From the NCBI RefSeq assembly GCF_021432065.1, contig NZ_CP090365.1, positions 868,001 through 932,000 of the forward strand: 64,000 bases of DNA, in the 5' to 3' direction. This stretch comes from Photobacterium sp. TLY01. GTDB lineage: Bacteria > Pseudomonadota > Gammaproteobacteria > Enterobacterales > Vibrionaceae. A program made the translations under genes and the position numbers. Numbering within the stretch: the stretch's first letter is position 1; the number at the start of each line of letters is the position of its first letter. The notes under the pieces are model-generated. The model had not been told where the DNA came from. It was given only the letters and a program-made list of their open reading frames with translations, and made no database searches. Positions 34,744 through 43,013 of this stretch are shown piece by piece.

Positions 34744-36936
34744 TCAGGTATTTGTTGCCGTTCTCAGTGGCAGAGTTACGGCGACAGTGACACCCAGACA
34801 ATCATGGCGGTTTCTGATTGCGATCTGCCCTGCGTGATAATCCACGATCAACCGCGAAATATACAGGCCAAGCCCGAGATGGGGTTTGTCCTGATGTGCC
34901 TGGCTGCGAACAGACACCATGGAATGCAACAGCTGGTCTGCCATATCATCCGGTAAAAGTGGCCCCTGATTGCTGACAGTCAGCGTCGCATGTTTGTCAG
35001 TTTGTGACAGTGTGACTTCTATCTGGCTGTTCGGGTGGCTGAATTCAACGGCGTTAGCGATCAGTTTGTCCAGTAACTGAGCCAGAAAGTCGGGGGCACC
35101 GGTAATTCTGACCGGGCTTTTTGGCACCTGCACCTGAAAGTGCTGGTCTGTGAAGGCGAACTGATAACCTTGCATACAGCCGCTGATCAATTCATTGAGC
35201 GTAAATTCTTCCATGTCTGCCCCTTGCAGACTTTGTTCAATTCGGGTGGCTTCTGTCATGCTGGATAAAATGGTGCTCAGCCGACGAATACCTTCCTGTG
35301 CCCGCTCGATATAACGCTGTTCCTCAGGATTGAGGGTGGACATAGAAAGGTTATCCAGTGAAGAGCGCACGACAGCAACGGGTGTACGCAGTTCATGTGA
35401 CAGGCGCGAAGACAGGTTTTCCAGGTAATGATTATATTGTCCGAGCCTGCTGACCATGTTTGCCAGGCTGCGGGATAAATCACCGACTTCATCTTTTGAC
35501 GTAGACGCAGTGATCGCTTCTCGAATTCGCCCCTGTGCATCAATGGACTGCTCTGCCTGATCACGTAACCGGCGGATACGGCCTGAGAGGCTTGAGGCAA
35601 AGAGGAAAAGAATAATGGCAGCGATGATGATAATCGCCAGTAGCACGTTAAAGAGTTGTTCCAGAGCCCGGTTCTTCAGGGTTTGAACGCCCTGGGTGGA
35701 TTCTTCAGCGACCACGGCCCCCATCACTTTGTCGTTGAGCCAGATGGGGTAGGCGGCAGACAAAATCATAGCTTTACCATCGGTGGAGGCTCGCCAGTGA
35801 GCGTAACCGCGTCCCTGCAAGGCTTGATCGACATTCACGCCTGTAATGAGGGCGGGATTGGCGGGTTTGTCTTGAAACGGAACAGGCTCAGACAAGAGAA
35901 AGGTGGAGTACAACGGGCGCAGCAGATGTTGATCCAGCCATGAACCTAATCCATGGTCTTCTTCATCATAGCGAACAGAGGTTGCCCAAACCCCGTCAGA
36001 ATGCTGAATATCGCCGGATTGCGCTAAAACCCGCTGATGACGATCCAATACCCAGATGCGTGAACTGCTGTGTCCCATGCCTTTGACGATACGCTCGATC
36101 TCAGGCGAGGGGAGCAGTACGGTGCCCAAATCAGAGGCTGTATTGGCGTTGGCTGTGCCGATGATGGTTTCGACATCGCGGTGGGTATCATGGTTGACAT
36201 CATAAACAGAAACGGACAAGCGCTGACCCAGCAGGGATACAGGCATGCTGATTTCCAGCGAGTAGCCATCCTGCCTGGGTTGCCATTGCGCTGTCATCAG
36301 GTTGGTGGGGGAAAACAGGTTTGGCTCGTCCAGTTCATCCGTGATGATCCAGGCTGATGTCTGGCCACCTTCTTCCAGTGCAATCAGGTAGCGCTGGAAC
36401 TCACCCTGCGGTGTTGTTAATGCCAGTATCAGGTGGTCGTTCCGGTCGACCTGGTGGCTGTTTGAGCGGCGCAAAACCGTATGCTGGTCCTTCACTTTCA
36501 TGGCGGCATAAAATTGTTGCTGGTGTCGCCCGGTAATCAGATAGAAATCGGTTTGTCCTTGCTGGTAAGGGCGCTGGCTGAATCTGACATACTGACGCCC
36601 GTAGTAATGCATCTTGGCATCAAGATCCTCCGGCCAGTCGGTGAGGTGGCCGTCAATGGTGATTGAGCCAGGCAAGTCGTAGACGTACAGATCGCGGCCG
36701 TGCTGAACGCTGGGCAGAAAACTGGCTTGCTGGCTGAACAGCGCCGGCCGCTCGTTCAGCGCGGTGGCGATGGCTCTGGCTGTGCCAATCAAGGTTTGCT
36801 CTTGTCCCTGACGAAGCAGTTTTTCAATCTCGAGGACAAATCGATATCCGAACCAGGGCAGGGTGAGCAGCAGGCTGGCGATGATCACAATCTTCACGCG
36901 AAGGCCTGCATTGAGTCGTGCGATCAGGCGCCCCAT
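34744..36936 (-). CDS. pdsS: Dedicated-sortase-system histidine kinase
   Basis: A 730-residue membrane sensor kinase. Membrane helices lie at about 15-35 and 428-450. Between them is a large periplasmic sensor with a CBM9-like module (YDLPGSITIDGHLTDWPEDL, residues 86-105). HAMP follows, then the phospho-acceptor H-box RLSHELRTPVAVVRSSL (H514), the N-box LLDKLIANAVEFS and the G-box HLGLGLYISRLIVDY. This architecture and length match the kinase of the proteobacterial dedicated sortase system (marine, class GN sortase). It overlaps the response regulator gene by 13 bases, and pdsO is divergent. The sortase and target that normally complete the system are not present in recognisable form. Confidence 0.88.
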   Translation of the reverse strand: MGRLIARLNAGLRVKIVIIASLLLTLPWFGYRFVLEIEKLLRQGQEQTLIGTARAIATALNERPALFSQQASFLPSVQHGRDLYVYDLPGSITIDGHLTDWPEDLDAKMHYYGRQYVRFSQRPYQQGQTDFYLITGRHQQQFYAAMKVKDQHTVLRRSNSHQVDRNDHLILALTTPQGEFQRYLIALEEGGQTSAWIITDELDEPNLFSPTNLMTAQWQPRQDGYSLEISMPVSLLGQRLSVSVYDVNHDTHRDVETIIGTANANTASDLGTVLLPSPEIERIVKGMGHSSSRIWVLDRHQRVLAQSGDIQHSDGVWATSVRYDEEDHGLGSWLDQHLLRPLYSTFLLSEPVPFQDKPANPALITGVNVDQALQGRGYAHWRASTDGKAMILSAAYPIWLNDKVMGAVVAEESTQGVQTLKNRALEQLFNVLLAIIIIAAIILFLFASSLSGRIRRLRDQAEQSIDAQGRIREAITASTSKDEVGDLSRSLANMVSRLGQYNHYLENLSSRLSHELRTPVAVVRSSLDNLSMSTLNPEEQRYIERAQEGIRRLSTILSSMTEATRIEQSLQGADMEEFTLNELISGCMQGYQFAFTDQHFQVQVPKSPVRITGAPDFLAQLLDKLIANAVEFSHPNSQIEVTLSQTDKHATLTVSNQGPLLPDDMADQLLHSMVSVRSQAHQDKPHLGLGLYISRLIVDYHAGQIAIRNRHDCLGVTVAVTLPLRTATNT

Positions 36937-37622
36937 CGGTACCCCATTCCGTAGACGGTGTGAATATGATCAAAGCCGGCATCATGCTGGGCAAATTTTT
37001 TGCGTATCCGTTTGATATGGGAAGTAATGGTACTGTCATCGACAACGACATGGGCATCTTCCATCAAATCCTGACGACTTCTGACATGGCCAGGACGTTT
37101 TGCCAGCGCGTATACCATCCAGAATTCAGTCACCGTTAAATCAATGTGCTGATCTTGCCAGAAGATTTGCATTTTGTTCTGGTCAATGGTCAAAGCGCCC
37201 CTGTGCAGCAGGGTCTCTTCGGTGGCGGGGGCCGACATCAGTTCGCTGCGCCGGAATAACGCAGCAATCCTGGCCATTAAATGGGGCAGGCTGATGTCTT
37301 TGGTGAGATAGTCATCCGCCCCCATGCGCAACCCGCAAACCGTATCAAAGTCGCTGTCACGGGCAGTCAGAAAAATAATGGGAACAGTGGGAGACAGTGC
37401 GCGTAAAGACTGACAAAGTGCGAATCCGCCATCGATCTCATGACCTAAACCGATATCTATGATGGCCAGATCGGGCAGTTTGATATCGAATGCCTGCTGC
37501 GCCTGCTGGCGGTCAGCATAGCCCTGCACTTTGTAACCGTGCTTTTTCAGCACATCCATGTAGTTTTCACGAATCGCCGCTTCGTCTTCAACAATGGCTA
37601 TCTGTTTCATTGATTGCTTCAT
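36924..37622 (-). CDS. pdsR: Dedicated-sortase-system response regulator
   Basis: OmpR/PhoB-type response regulator of 232 residues. The receiver domain (6-120) has the acidic pocket VEDE, the phosphorylated D56 in LAIIDIGLGHEIDGG and the conserved lysine in DDYLTKDIS. The winged-helix domain (about 140-230) has LTVTEFWMVYALAKRPGHVR, STITSHIKRIRKKF and the terminal HTVYGMGYRWGA. The insertion IGLGHEIDGG after the phospho-acceptor is typical of the sortase-linked group as I know it. Three ATG codons are possible (37625, 37622, 37610); 37622 fits GAGTG best. It heads the pdsRS operon, divergent from pdsO. Confidence 0.88.
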   Translation of the reverse strand: MKQSMKQIAIVEDEAAIRENYMDVLKKHGYKVQGYADRQQAQQAFDIKLPDLAIIDIGLGHEIDGGFALCQSLRALSPTVPIIFLTARDSDFDTVCGLRMGADDYLTKDISLPHLMARIAALFRRSELMSAPATEETLLHRGALTIDQNKMQIFWQDQHIDLTVTEFWMVYALAKRPGHVRSRQDLMEDAHVVVDDSTITSHIKRIRKKFAQHDAGFDHIHTVYGMGYRWGA

Positions 37623-37851
37623 CATTCACTCTGGAGATGACTGACTATACCTGAACTGGCAGGCTAAAAAAGTGCAAATCAGCCTTCAACGTCAATTGCC
37701 ATAATCTTGCCACATTTGATCAGCACATTGCCTTTTTCTCTCCCTCTTATTGCCTGAACACTTTGTTTTAATTCTCTCATCGGCAAACGAGAGCCGCATT
37801 CACGGCCTCAGATGCTCTTTCGGATCACACAGAAATGATGAGGAAAATCAG

Positions 37852-38610
37852 ATGAACGACATGATGAAAAAACAAGCGCTTTCCCTTTTGGTCGCCACAG
37901 CCATTCTGGGCGCCAGCACTCAGGTCCATGCAGGTCAGCAGAGCACTGCAAACGCTGAGCCAGTTGCTCAGCAAGAGCAATGGATTGGTATGGGGTCCGG
38001 TGCCGCGGTTGGTGGCCTGGTGGGGGGGCCGATTGGCGCCGTGATTGGTGCTATGGTCGGCGGGATTGTGGGCACGGCTGTCGGTCAGGAAGACTATATC
38101 GCCACTCAGACAGCACGTTTGAGTGAGCAGCAACAAACCATTATCGCCCTGAACGAACGTAACGCTGAACTGGAGCCGGTACTGGACAGCTACCAGAGTA
38201 TGCAACAGGAAATGGCCAGTCTGCGCGACACACAGCAAAAGCATGATATGGCGCTGGCGATGAATGTGCACTTCCGAACAGGTTCTGCGGTGATTGAACC
38301 CCATTTTCAGGCACAGCTGGATGAAATAGCAGAGCTGATGAAGCAATCGCCGGAAATTAACTGGGAATTATCAGGCTATGCGGATCGTCGTGGCGGGGCG
38401 GAACGTAACCAGGCGCTTTCTGAAGAGCGTGCTACTGCCGTCAGGGATTATCTGGAATCACGGGGAGCCAACCCATTGCAAATTGTCACCATTGCTTATG
38501 GTGAAGAAGAGCCGCTCAAAATGGATGAGAGCTGGGAATATGACTTTTTTGACCGTCGCGTCACCCTGCGCAGCCAGCAGGGACCGGTACAGACAGCACA
38601 GTCGCACTAA
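37852..38610 (+). CDS. pdsO: Sortase-system OmpA-family protein
   Basis: A 252-residue envelope protein. Signal peptide residues 1-24 (ILGASTQVHA). Residues 42-80 form a glycine-zipper membrane segment (GMGSGAAVGGLVGGPIGAVI). A coiled coil follows (about 85-125). Residues 135-240 are an OmpA C-terminal peptidoglycan-binding domain (NVHFRTGSAVIEPHFQAQLD, LSGYADRRGGAERNQALSEE, FDRRVTLR). GAGGA precedes the ATG at 37852; the longer open frame is not supported. The zipper plus OmpA layout matches PdsO, the OmpA-family partner of class GN sortase systems. In complete systems the target and sortase genes follow directly; here only fragments do. Confidence 0.88.
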   Translation: MNDMMKKQALSLLVATAILGASTQVHAGQQSTANAEPVAQQEQWIGMGSGAAVGGLVGGPIGAVIGAMVGGIVGTAVGQEDYIATQTARLSEQQQTIIALNERNAELEPVLDSYQSMQQEMASLRDTQQKHDMALAMNVHFRTGSAVIEPHFQAQLDEIAELMKQSPEINWELSGYADRRGGAERNQALSEERATAVRDYLESRGANPLQIVTIAYGEEEPLKMDESWEYDFFDRRVTLRSQQGPVQTAQSH

Positions 38611-38619
38611 GGGGGAAAT

Positions 38620-38805
38620 ATGGAATCTACGGCCCAGTTTACGCTCAGCAGCTGTTTAATACCGATAGCGGTTCTGGTGATGTTTACGATGCAGTTAGCG
38701 ATGAAAAGTGACGAGAGCACATTTTCAGTCAGTCATCAGATTGAGGCGAAGGGATTCAATGATGGTATCTGGCAAGATATGGGTAGTGTTGCACCGAATC
38801 AGTAA
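38620..38805 (+). CDS. 61-residue membrane-anchored peptide after pdsO, possible remnant
   Basis: An open frame with a good ribosome-binding site (GGGGGA, 5 bases before the ATG), 10 bases after pdsO and so probably co-transcribed. It encodes MESTAQFTLSSCLIPIAVLV..., with one hydrophobic segment (residues 12-27) and a short polar tail. It stands exactly where the sortase-target gene starts in complete systems. It may be the truncated start of that gene, with the rest deleted, or an unrelated small protein. I cannot match it to the target family by sight. Confidence 0.45.
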   Translation: MESTAQFTLSSCLIPIAVLVMFTMQLAMKSDESTFSVSHQIEAKGFNDGIWQDMGSVAPNQ

Positions 38806-38908
38806 TCTGGCTGAGGATCAGGGGAGCCGGTTTGGACTGGCCCCTGATACCTGGCCCGGGGCACTGCTGAAGCTGACATTACTGCATCTGAGTTTAGTGT
38901 ACTGCTGA
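38780..38908 (+). pseudogene. Possible fossil of a class GN sortase gene (N-terminal part)
   Basis: In the frame that ends at 38908 the translation includes NLAEDQGSRFGLAPDTWPGA and then LLKL. Intact class GN sortases carry near their start a block of the form sLAdg...PWPWADTWPvArLrv (from memory). The DTWP tetrapeptide, the following A.L pattern and the preceding LAeD agree, and the bases cctgatacctggcccg look like the same block with small indels before it. The frame stops about ten codons later, long before any catalytic TLxTC motif. Position after pdsO is where the sortase belongs. Suggestive, not proven. Confidence 0.35.
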
Positions 38909-38987
38909 ACAGACAACGCGTTTTTTTCATTGTTGTCTGCCCAACATTCTTGTTGTCGCCAAACCTTGTGAGTAAGCCCGTGACCAA

Positions 38988-39938
38988 TTACACGGGCTGC
39001 TTTAAGGTTTCTCTCAGCCTGTCCTGAACCACTTCAACCAAGAGATCCGGCTGGAATTTAGATATGAAACGGTTACAACCGACTTTATCGACCATCGCCT
39101 GGTTAAAGCTCCCGCTGAGTGAGGTGTTCAGGGCGATGAAGAGATCTTTCATCCGTGGATCATTGCGAATTTCGTGAGTCAGGCGATAACCATCCATTTC
39201 CGGCATTTCAGCATCGGTGAACATCATCAGGATCTCCTGATTCACGTCTTTTCCTTCATCACACCAGCCTTTGAGGATATCCAGTGCTTTTTGCCCATTG
39301 ATGGCTTCAATGATCTCCAGGCCCAGTTGAGCCAGTGTATCTCTGATTTGTGCTCTCGCGGTTGAAGAGTCGTCAACAATCAGAATCTTTCGGCCATGAA
39401 ACTGGCTGACTAAATGCTGATCGAGGATGTCGTCTGAGATGTCCGTGTTGTATGACACAATCTGAGCCAGTACTTTTTCGACATCGACGATGCTGACCAG
39501 TCGCTCAACTCCGTCTTTTTCGATTCTTGTTATCGCGGTGAGATAGTTATTTTTTCCGACCTGACTGGGCGGCGGCTGAATGTCCTGCCAGGTCATATTG
39601 GCAATGTTCATGACTTGTCCGACGAGAAAACCCTGAACACTTCGATTGTATTCTGTAATGATGAGGTTGGTTTCGCTGTGTTCTTCAGTGGCTCTGACCC
39701 CAATTGCTTTGCGTAAATCAATGATTGGAATCGATTGTCCACGAATGTTGGCAACACCACAGACACTGGCATGACTACCGGGCAGCGAATGCAGGTGAGG
39801 CTGTTTGACGATTTCACGCACCTTGAACACGTTAATCGCAAATAACTGAGCAGAATGAAGCCGGAATATCAGCAATTCAAGGCGGTTCTCTCCAACAAGC
39901 TGTGTACGAAGATCAACTGCATCAAGAATAGTTGTCAT
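38988..39938 (-). CDS. cheV: Chemotaxis coupling protein CheV
   Basis: A 316-residue fusion of a CheW-like domain (residues 15-165: LLIFRLHSAQLFAINVFKVR, CGVANIRGQSIPIIDLRKAI) and a CheY-like receiver (about 183-312). The receiver has VDDSS at 188-192, the phospho-acceptor D242 in MMFTDAEMPEMDGYRL, T/S in ALNTSLSG and the lysine in RFISKFQPD. CheV couples chemoreceptors to CheA and adapts through phosphorylation. It is isolated from other chemotaxis genes here, as is usual for the several cheV copies of vibrios. The stop codon lies in the loop of an 8-bp hairpin (agcccgtg / cacgggct, 38975-38998). Confidence 0.95.
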   Translation of the reverse strand: MTTILDAVDLRTQLVGENRLELLIFRLHSAQLFAINVFKVREIVKQPHLHSLPGSHASVCGVANIRGQSIPIIDLRKAIGVRATEEHSETNLIITEYNRSVQGFLVGQVMNIANMTWQDIQPPPSQVGKNNYLTAITRIEKDGVERLVSIVDVEKVLAQIVSYNTDISDDILDQHLVSQFHGRKILIVDDSSTARAQIRDTLAQLGLEIIEAINGQKALDILKGWCDEGKDVNQEILMMFTDAEMPEMDGYRLTHEIRNDPRMKDLFIALNTSLSGSFNQAMVDKVGCNRFISKFQPDLLVEVVQDRLRETLKQPV

Positions 39939-40517
39939 AAAATGCCCGTAAATGTGGTTTTTGTCCTGAATTTCAGCAAATTATAGAGAGAGCAAGCCAA
40001 TATTCCTAACGAAGCTTACAAAGGTAAGAGCAACATCCCAGTTTGATCGTGAATCTGTCGAAATGCGTAGAATGAGATCAGGAGTCCTGTGGGTTGTCCT
40101 GTTCGTCACGAAGCCGTTCAAAGACTTGTCACACTTTCCACTTTGTTGGCCTTTAAAGTGGAAATTCAGGATTAGATGCTGTTCTCAATGAGAGATGCAG
40201 CGTTAGCGTATTGATCTTTCATGATATCAGCACTCAAATCCTGCATTTTATTTTTCAATTATGCACTTTGCAGTGATATCCTGCTGCAGACATATTTTTT
40301 AACTATTTTGTAACCTTTCGCCGGAAAGTGTTTTCTGTTAAGTATTTATAATGTTTCAGAATGTAAATGGCTGAAATTGAAACATTTTAATAACAATGCT
40401 GAGAAGCATGATCACTATTAAAGCGCTTTAAAACCTGAAACAATATCTGCAAAAGGGCGATCCGGTTCCATGATTGGCGTCCGCTGTCGTTCACGTCTGT
40501 TTTTGGGTGAGGTTCTT
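39939..40517. other. 579-base divergent spacer with two palindromic elements
   Basis: No convincing gene. Inverted repeat 40135-40164 has 10-bp arms tttccacttt and aaagtggaaa with a 10-base loop. A perfect 14-bp palindrome ttaaagcgctttaa lies at 40418-40431, about 90 bases before the next start; its agcgct centre resembles operators of LacI/GalR-type repressors. The stretch 40,200-40,400 is AT-rich. Confidence 0.5.
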
Positions 40518-40880
40518 ATGAAGTTCTTGATCATTCTCGCTGTATCGGTTGCTGCCGGTGTTTTCTCAGGGGAACATCTTCATTCATTTATGGCCGGTTT
40601 TGGCATTGCCTCACTGGCGGTAGGGACCGCCTACTGGCTGGCATTTCGGGCGACACGTTACCCTCAATTGGCATTCATGCTGCTGCTGACCGGGTTAATG
40701 GCTAAAATGGGTGTCACTGTCGCAGGGGTGATGTGGGGTCTGGAAAACCAGGTGATTAACTCACCTCTGGTGTTTGCTCTGTCGTACCTCTTCTTCTCTA
40801 TTGTGGCCACTTATGGCTACTTCAAGCTGCGTGAATTTCAAATGACCCGGCTTGAAACGGCCAAATTCGCCAACGCGTAA
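40518..40880 (+). CDS. Small four-helix inner-membrane protein
   Basis: The ATG at 40518 has GAGG at proper spacing (the frame is open from 40470 but without such a site). The 120-residue product has four predicted membrane segments (about 2-16, 22-42, 50-72, 82-100) and a short basic, cytoplasmic tail (YFKLREFQMTRLETAKFANA). No motif is apparent; I do not recognise the family with confidence. The palindrome 90 bases upstream suggests a specific repressor. A clear terminator follows. Confidence 0.75.
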   Translation: MKFLIILAVSVAAGVFSGEHLHSFMAGFGIASLAVGTAYWLAFRATRYPQLAFMLLLTGLMAKMGVTVAGVMWGLENQVINSPLVFALSYLFFSIVATYGYFKLREFQMTRLETAKFANA

Positions 40881-40885
40881 TGCTG

Positions 40886-40915
40886 AAAGGGCCATAGACA
40901 AGTGGCCCTTTGTCG
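40886..40915 (+). terminator. Terminator after the small membrane protein
   Basis: Stem aaagggcca / tggcccttt with an 8-base loop, then gtcgtttt. Confidence 0.8.
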
Positions 40916-40947
40916 TTTTCTGCACAGCTAGATTAAACACAGCCACA

Positions 40948-42087
40948 TTAAATGTGATGCCGTAGTCCCATCTGTACCGCACCTTGAACTTGCAAATCTG
41001 CAGTCAGTAATGCCAGATTCGCTTTATACCCGGCTCGGACCCTGCCATAAGACGCATCCAGTCCCAGAGCCTTGGCCGGATACAGGCTTGCCATCCGGAG
41101 CGCTTCTTCTTTACTGACACCCACATGTTCAATCAGGTTATGGACACCCTGAATCATGGTGATGGCGGCGCCGGCAATCGTACCATCTGCATAATGGCAT
41201 TTACCGTCAGTGACATAGGCCTTGGTGCCTGCCATATCGTATTCTTTGAGATCAGTACCGGCAGGCGTAACAGCGTCCGTAACCATAAACAGTTTCTCCC
41301 CCAGAAGCTGATGGGCGATTCTGATGGAGGCGTAATTCACATGTATTCCGTCAACGATAATGCCAGCGTAGGGTTTATGGTCAAAAATATAGCCGACAGC
41401 ACCTGGTTCACGAGAATCGAGCGGGCTCATCGCATTAAACAAATGTGTGGCCATACGGATGCCTTGTTTGGCTGTATAGTCGCGATAGCGGCCATTGGTG
41501 TGACCCATAGAGACGATGATGTTCGCGTCTGTCAGCTTGTTCATCACTGACTGATCACAAAACTCAGGTGCCAGGGTGATGACTTTGATGCAAGCGGCGT
41601 GGCTGATGAGATAGTCAGCCGTTTCGTCATCAAGACCCCGGATGCAATTTTCCTGATGGGCCCCTTTCTTCTGAGGGTTGATGAAAGGGCCCTCTAAATG
41701 CAGTCCCAGCACTCCTTCCGATTCCGGGCTATCAATGCTTTCAATTAACTCAATAACTTTGTTGAGTGGTTCGGCTTCGCTGGTGATAAAAGTGGGCAGG
41801 TATTGGGTGGTACCATGGCGAAGGTTGGTGGCGTTCATGGTATCGAGCGTGGATTTGGCAATGTCTGTGTTGAGCAACACGCCACCACAACCGTTCAACT
41901 GAATGTCGATAAAACCCGCGGTAGCCAGTAACCCAGTCCCGTCCAGACATTCAGTCGGGAGCAATTGCCCGGACTGAGCCTGCGACATAGGCATGACAGC
42001 AGCGATCGTATCTCTGTCGATGAAAATGGCTTGATCTTCAACAATCGTGCTGCCATCAAACACGCTGATATGGGTTATGGCGTACAT
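40948..42087 (-). CDS. nagA: N-acetylglucosamine-6-phosphate deacetylase
   Basis: Amidohydrolase-superfamily enzyme that removes acetate from GlcNAc-6-phosphate in chitin and amino-sugar use. The 379-residue protein shows GFIDIQLNGCGGVLLNT, the metal-site block VLGLHLEGPFINPQKKGAHQ, SMGHTNGRYRDY, ATHLFNAMSPLDSREPG and the catalytic aspartate in LFMVTDAVTPAGT. The length is normal. It stands apart from nagB, nagC and nagE, so it may be a second copy or a relocated single gene. A long palindrome upstream resembles a NagC-type operator. Confidence 0.95.
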   Translation of the reverse strand: MYAITHISVFDGSTIVEDQAIFIDRDTIAAVMPMSQAQSGQLLPTECLDGTGLLATAGFIDIQLNGCGGVLLNTDIAKSTLDTMNATNLRHGTTQYLPTFITSEAEPLNKVIELIESIDSPESEGVLGLHLEGPFINPQKKGAHQENCIRGLDDETADYLISHAACIKVITLAPEFCDQSVMNKLTDANIIVSMGHTNGRYRDYTAKQGIRMATHLFNAMSPLDSREPGAVGYIFDHKPYAGIIVDGIHVNYASIRIAHQLLGEKLFMVTDAVTPAGTDLKEYDMAGTKAYVTDGKCHYADGTIAGAAITMIQGVHNLIEHVGVSKEEALRMASLYPAKALGLDASYGRVRAGYKANLALLTADLQVQGAVQMGLRHHI

Positions 42088-42127
42088 GGGCCGGACTCCG
42101 GTAATGCTGAGGAGGAGAATAACCTAT

Positions 42128-42162
42128 GGCTATCTTATTTTTTTTATGAAAATAAGATAGCC
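42128..42162. promoter_or_regulatory. 14-bp-arm palindrome upstream of nagA, NagC-like
   Basis: Arms ggctatcttatttt (42128-42141) and aaaataagatagcc (42149-42162) are perfectly complementary around ttttatg. The core ttatttt-N7-aaaataa has the outline of a NagC operator and lies 41 bases before the nagA ATG. It could instead be a 3' structure of the gene at 42219, but no T run follows on that strand. Confidence 0.6.
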
Positions 42163-42218
42163 TGCATTGAATCCGGGATCAATTTATCAGTGACATTAAT
42201 GTTAACTTTGTAACTGAA

Positions 42219-42758
42219 TTATTTGATGAGGTTTAATATTTGCCTGAAGCTTTCGCCTTCAGCAACGCCTTGTAATTCAAAAAGTACCATTTCTGTGCAC
42301 GAGACAGAGGCGCCCGCCTGTTGCATGCGATTCAGGGCGACTGTTTTGTTCGCGGCATTGCGGGAAGAGACAGCATCAGAAATGACTTCGACATGGTAGC
42401 CTTTCCGCAGTAAATCCATAGCGGTTTGATAGACACAGATGTGCGCTTCTATGCCAACCAGCAGCACGTTCTTGCAACCTGTGGAAACTAAAGCATCCAT
42501 AAATGCGATTGACTGGCAGCCGCTGAAACAATTTTTGGCGATGGGGGCCTGATTGGTCAGGTGATCCGCAATCTGAGGAATCGTGGGCCCAAGCTTATCA
42601 GGTAGCTGCTCTAACCAGATGATAGGTAATTCAAGAGCTTTTGCTCCTTGCGTCATGACTGACAGGTTCTGATAGAGAGTCTCGCTGTCTGACATCAGGC
42701 TGGCGAGTTTTCCCTGAACATCAACGATCACCAGCGCGGTTTTATTGCGATCCAGCAT
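42219..42758 (-). CDS. Isochorismatase-family hydrolase
   Basis: A 179-residue cysteine hydrolase of the YcaC/isochorismatase superfamily. It shows the catalytic aspartate in LVIVDVQGKLASLM (D13), a lysine in NQAPIAKNCFSGC and the nucleophile in LLVGIEAHICVYQTAMDLL. Family members hydrolyse isochorismate, nicotinamide or small amides; substrate cannot be inferred. The gene stands alone, 57 bases from the nagA palindrome. Confidence 0.92.
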   Translation of the reverse strand: MLDRNKTALVIVDVQGKLASLMSDSETLYQNLSVMTQGAKALELPIIWLEQLPDKLGPTIPQIADHLTNQAPIAKNCFSGCQSIAFMDALVSTGCKNVLLVGIEAHICVYQTAMDLLRKGYHVEVISDAVSSRNAANKTVALNRMQQAGASVSCTEMVLFELQGVAEGESFRQILNLIK

Positions 42759-43013
42759 AGGAATATCCTTATCTTAAATTCACCGGTATGTGCTTTTATA
42801 TGAAAAGTTTAGCGGTGATTGCCCTGTGTTTGTAGGACAGAACATGGTTTTATCTGACCATAAAGTCAAGCCAGTTTGGCATTTTACGTGCCTCATCAGC
42901 TAAAATTGTTGGGTAAAACGGGCTGAAGCGAAAAGCCTTGTAACTTGTTTCATCTTTACATTATGGGTAAATGACGGAACAATGACCCGATATTGAAACG
43001 TACCTGAAAAACC

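Noticed and set aside
36070..36357. Frames antisense to pdsS
   Set aside because: Several short open frames here are shadows of the kinase gene; none has a ribosome-binding site or motif.
38910..38939. Inverted repeat cagacaac / gttgtctg as a terminator
   Set aside because: The T run is in the loop, not after the stem, and no gene clearly ends just before it.
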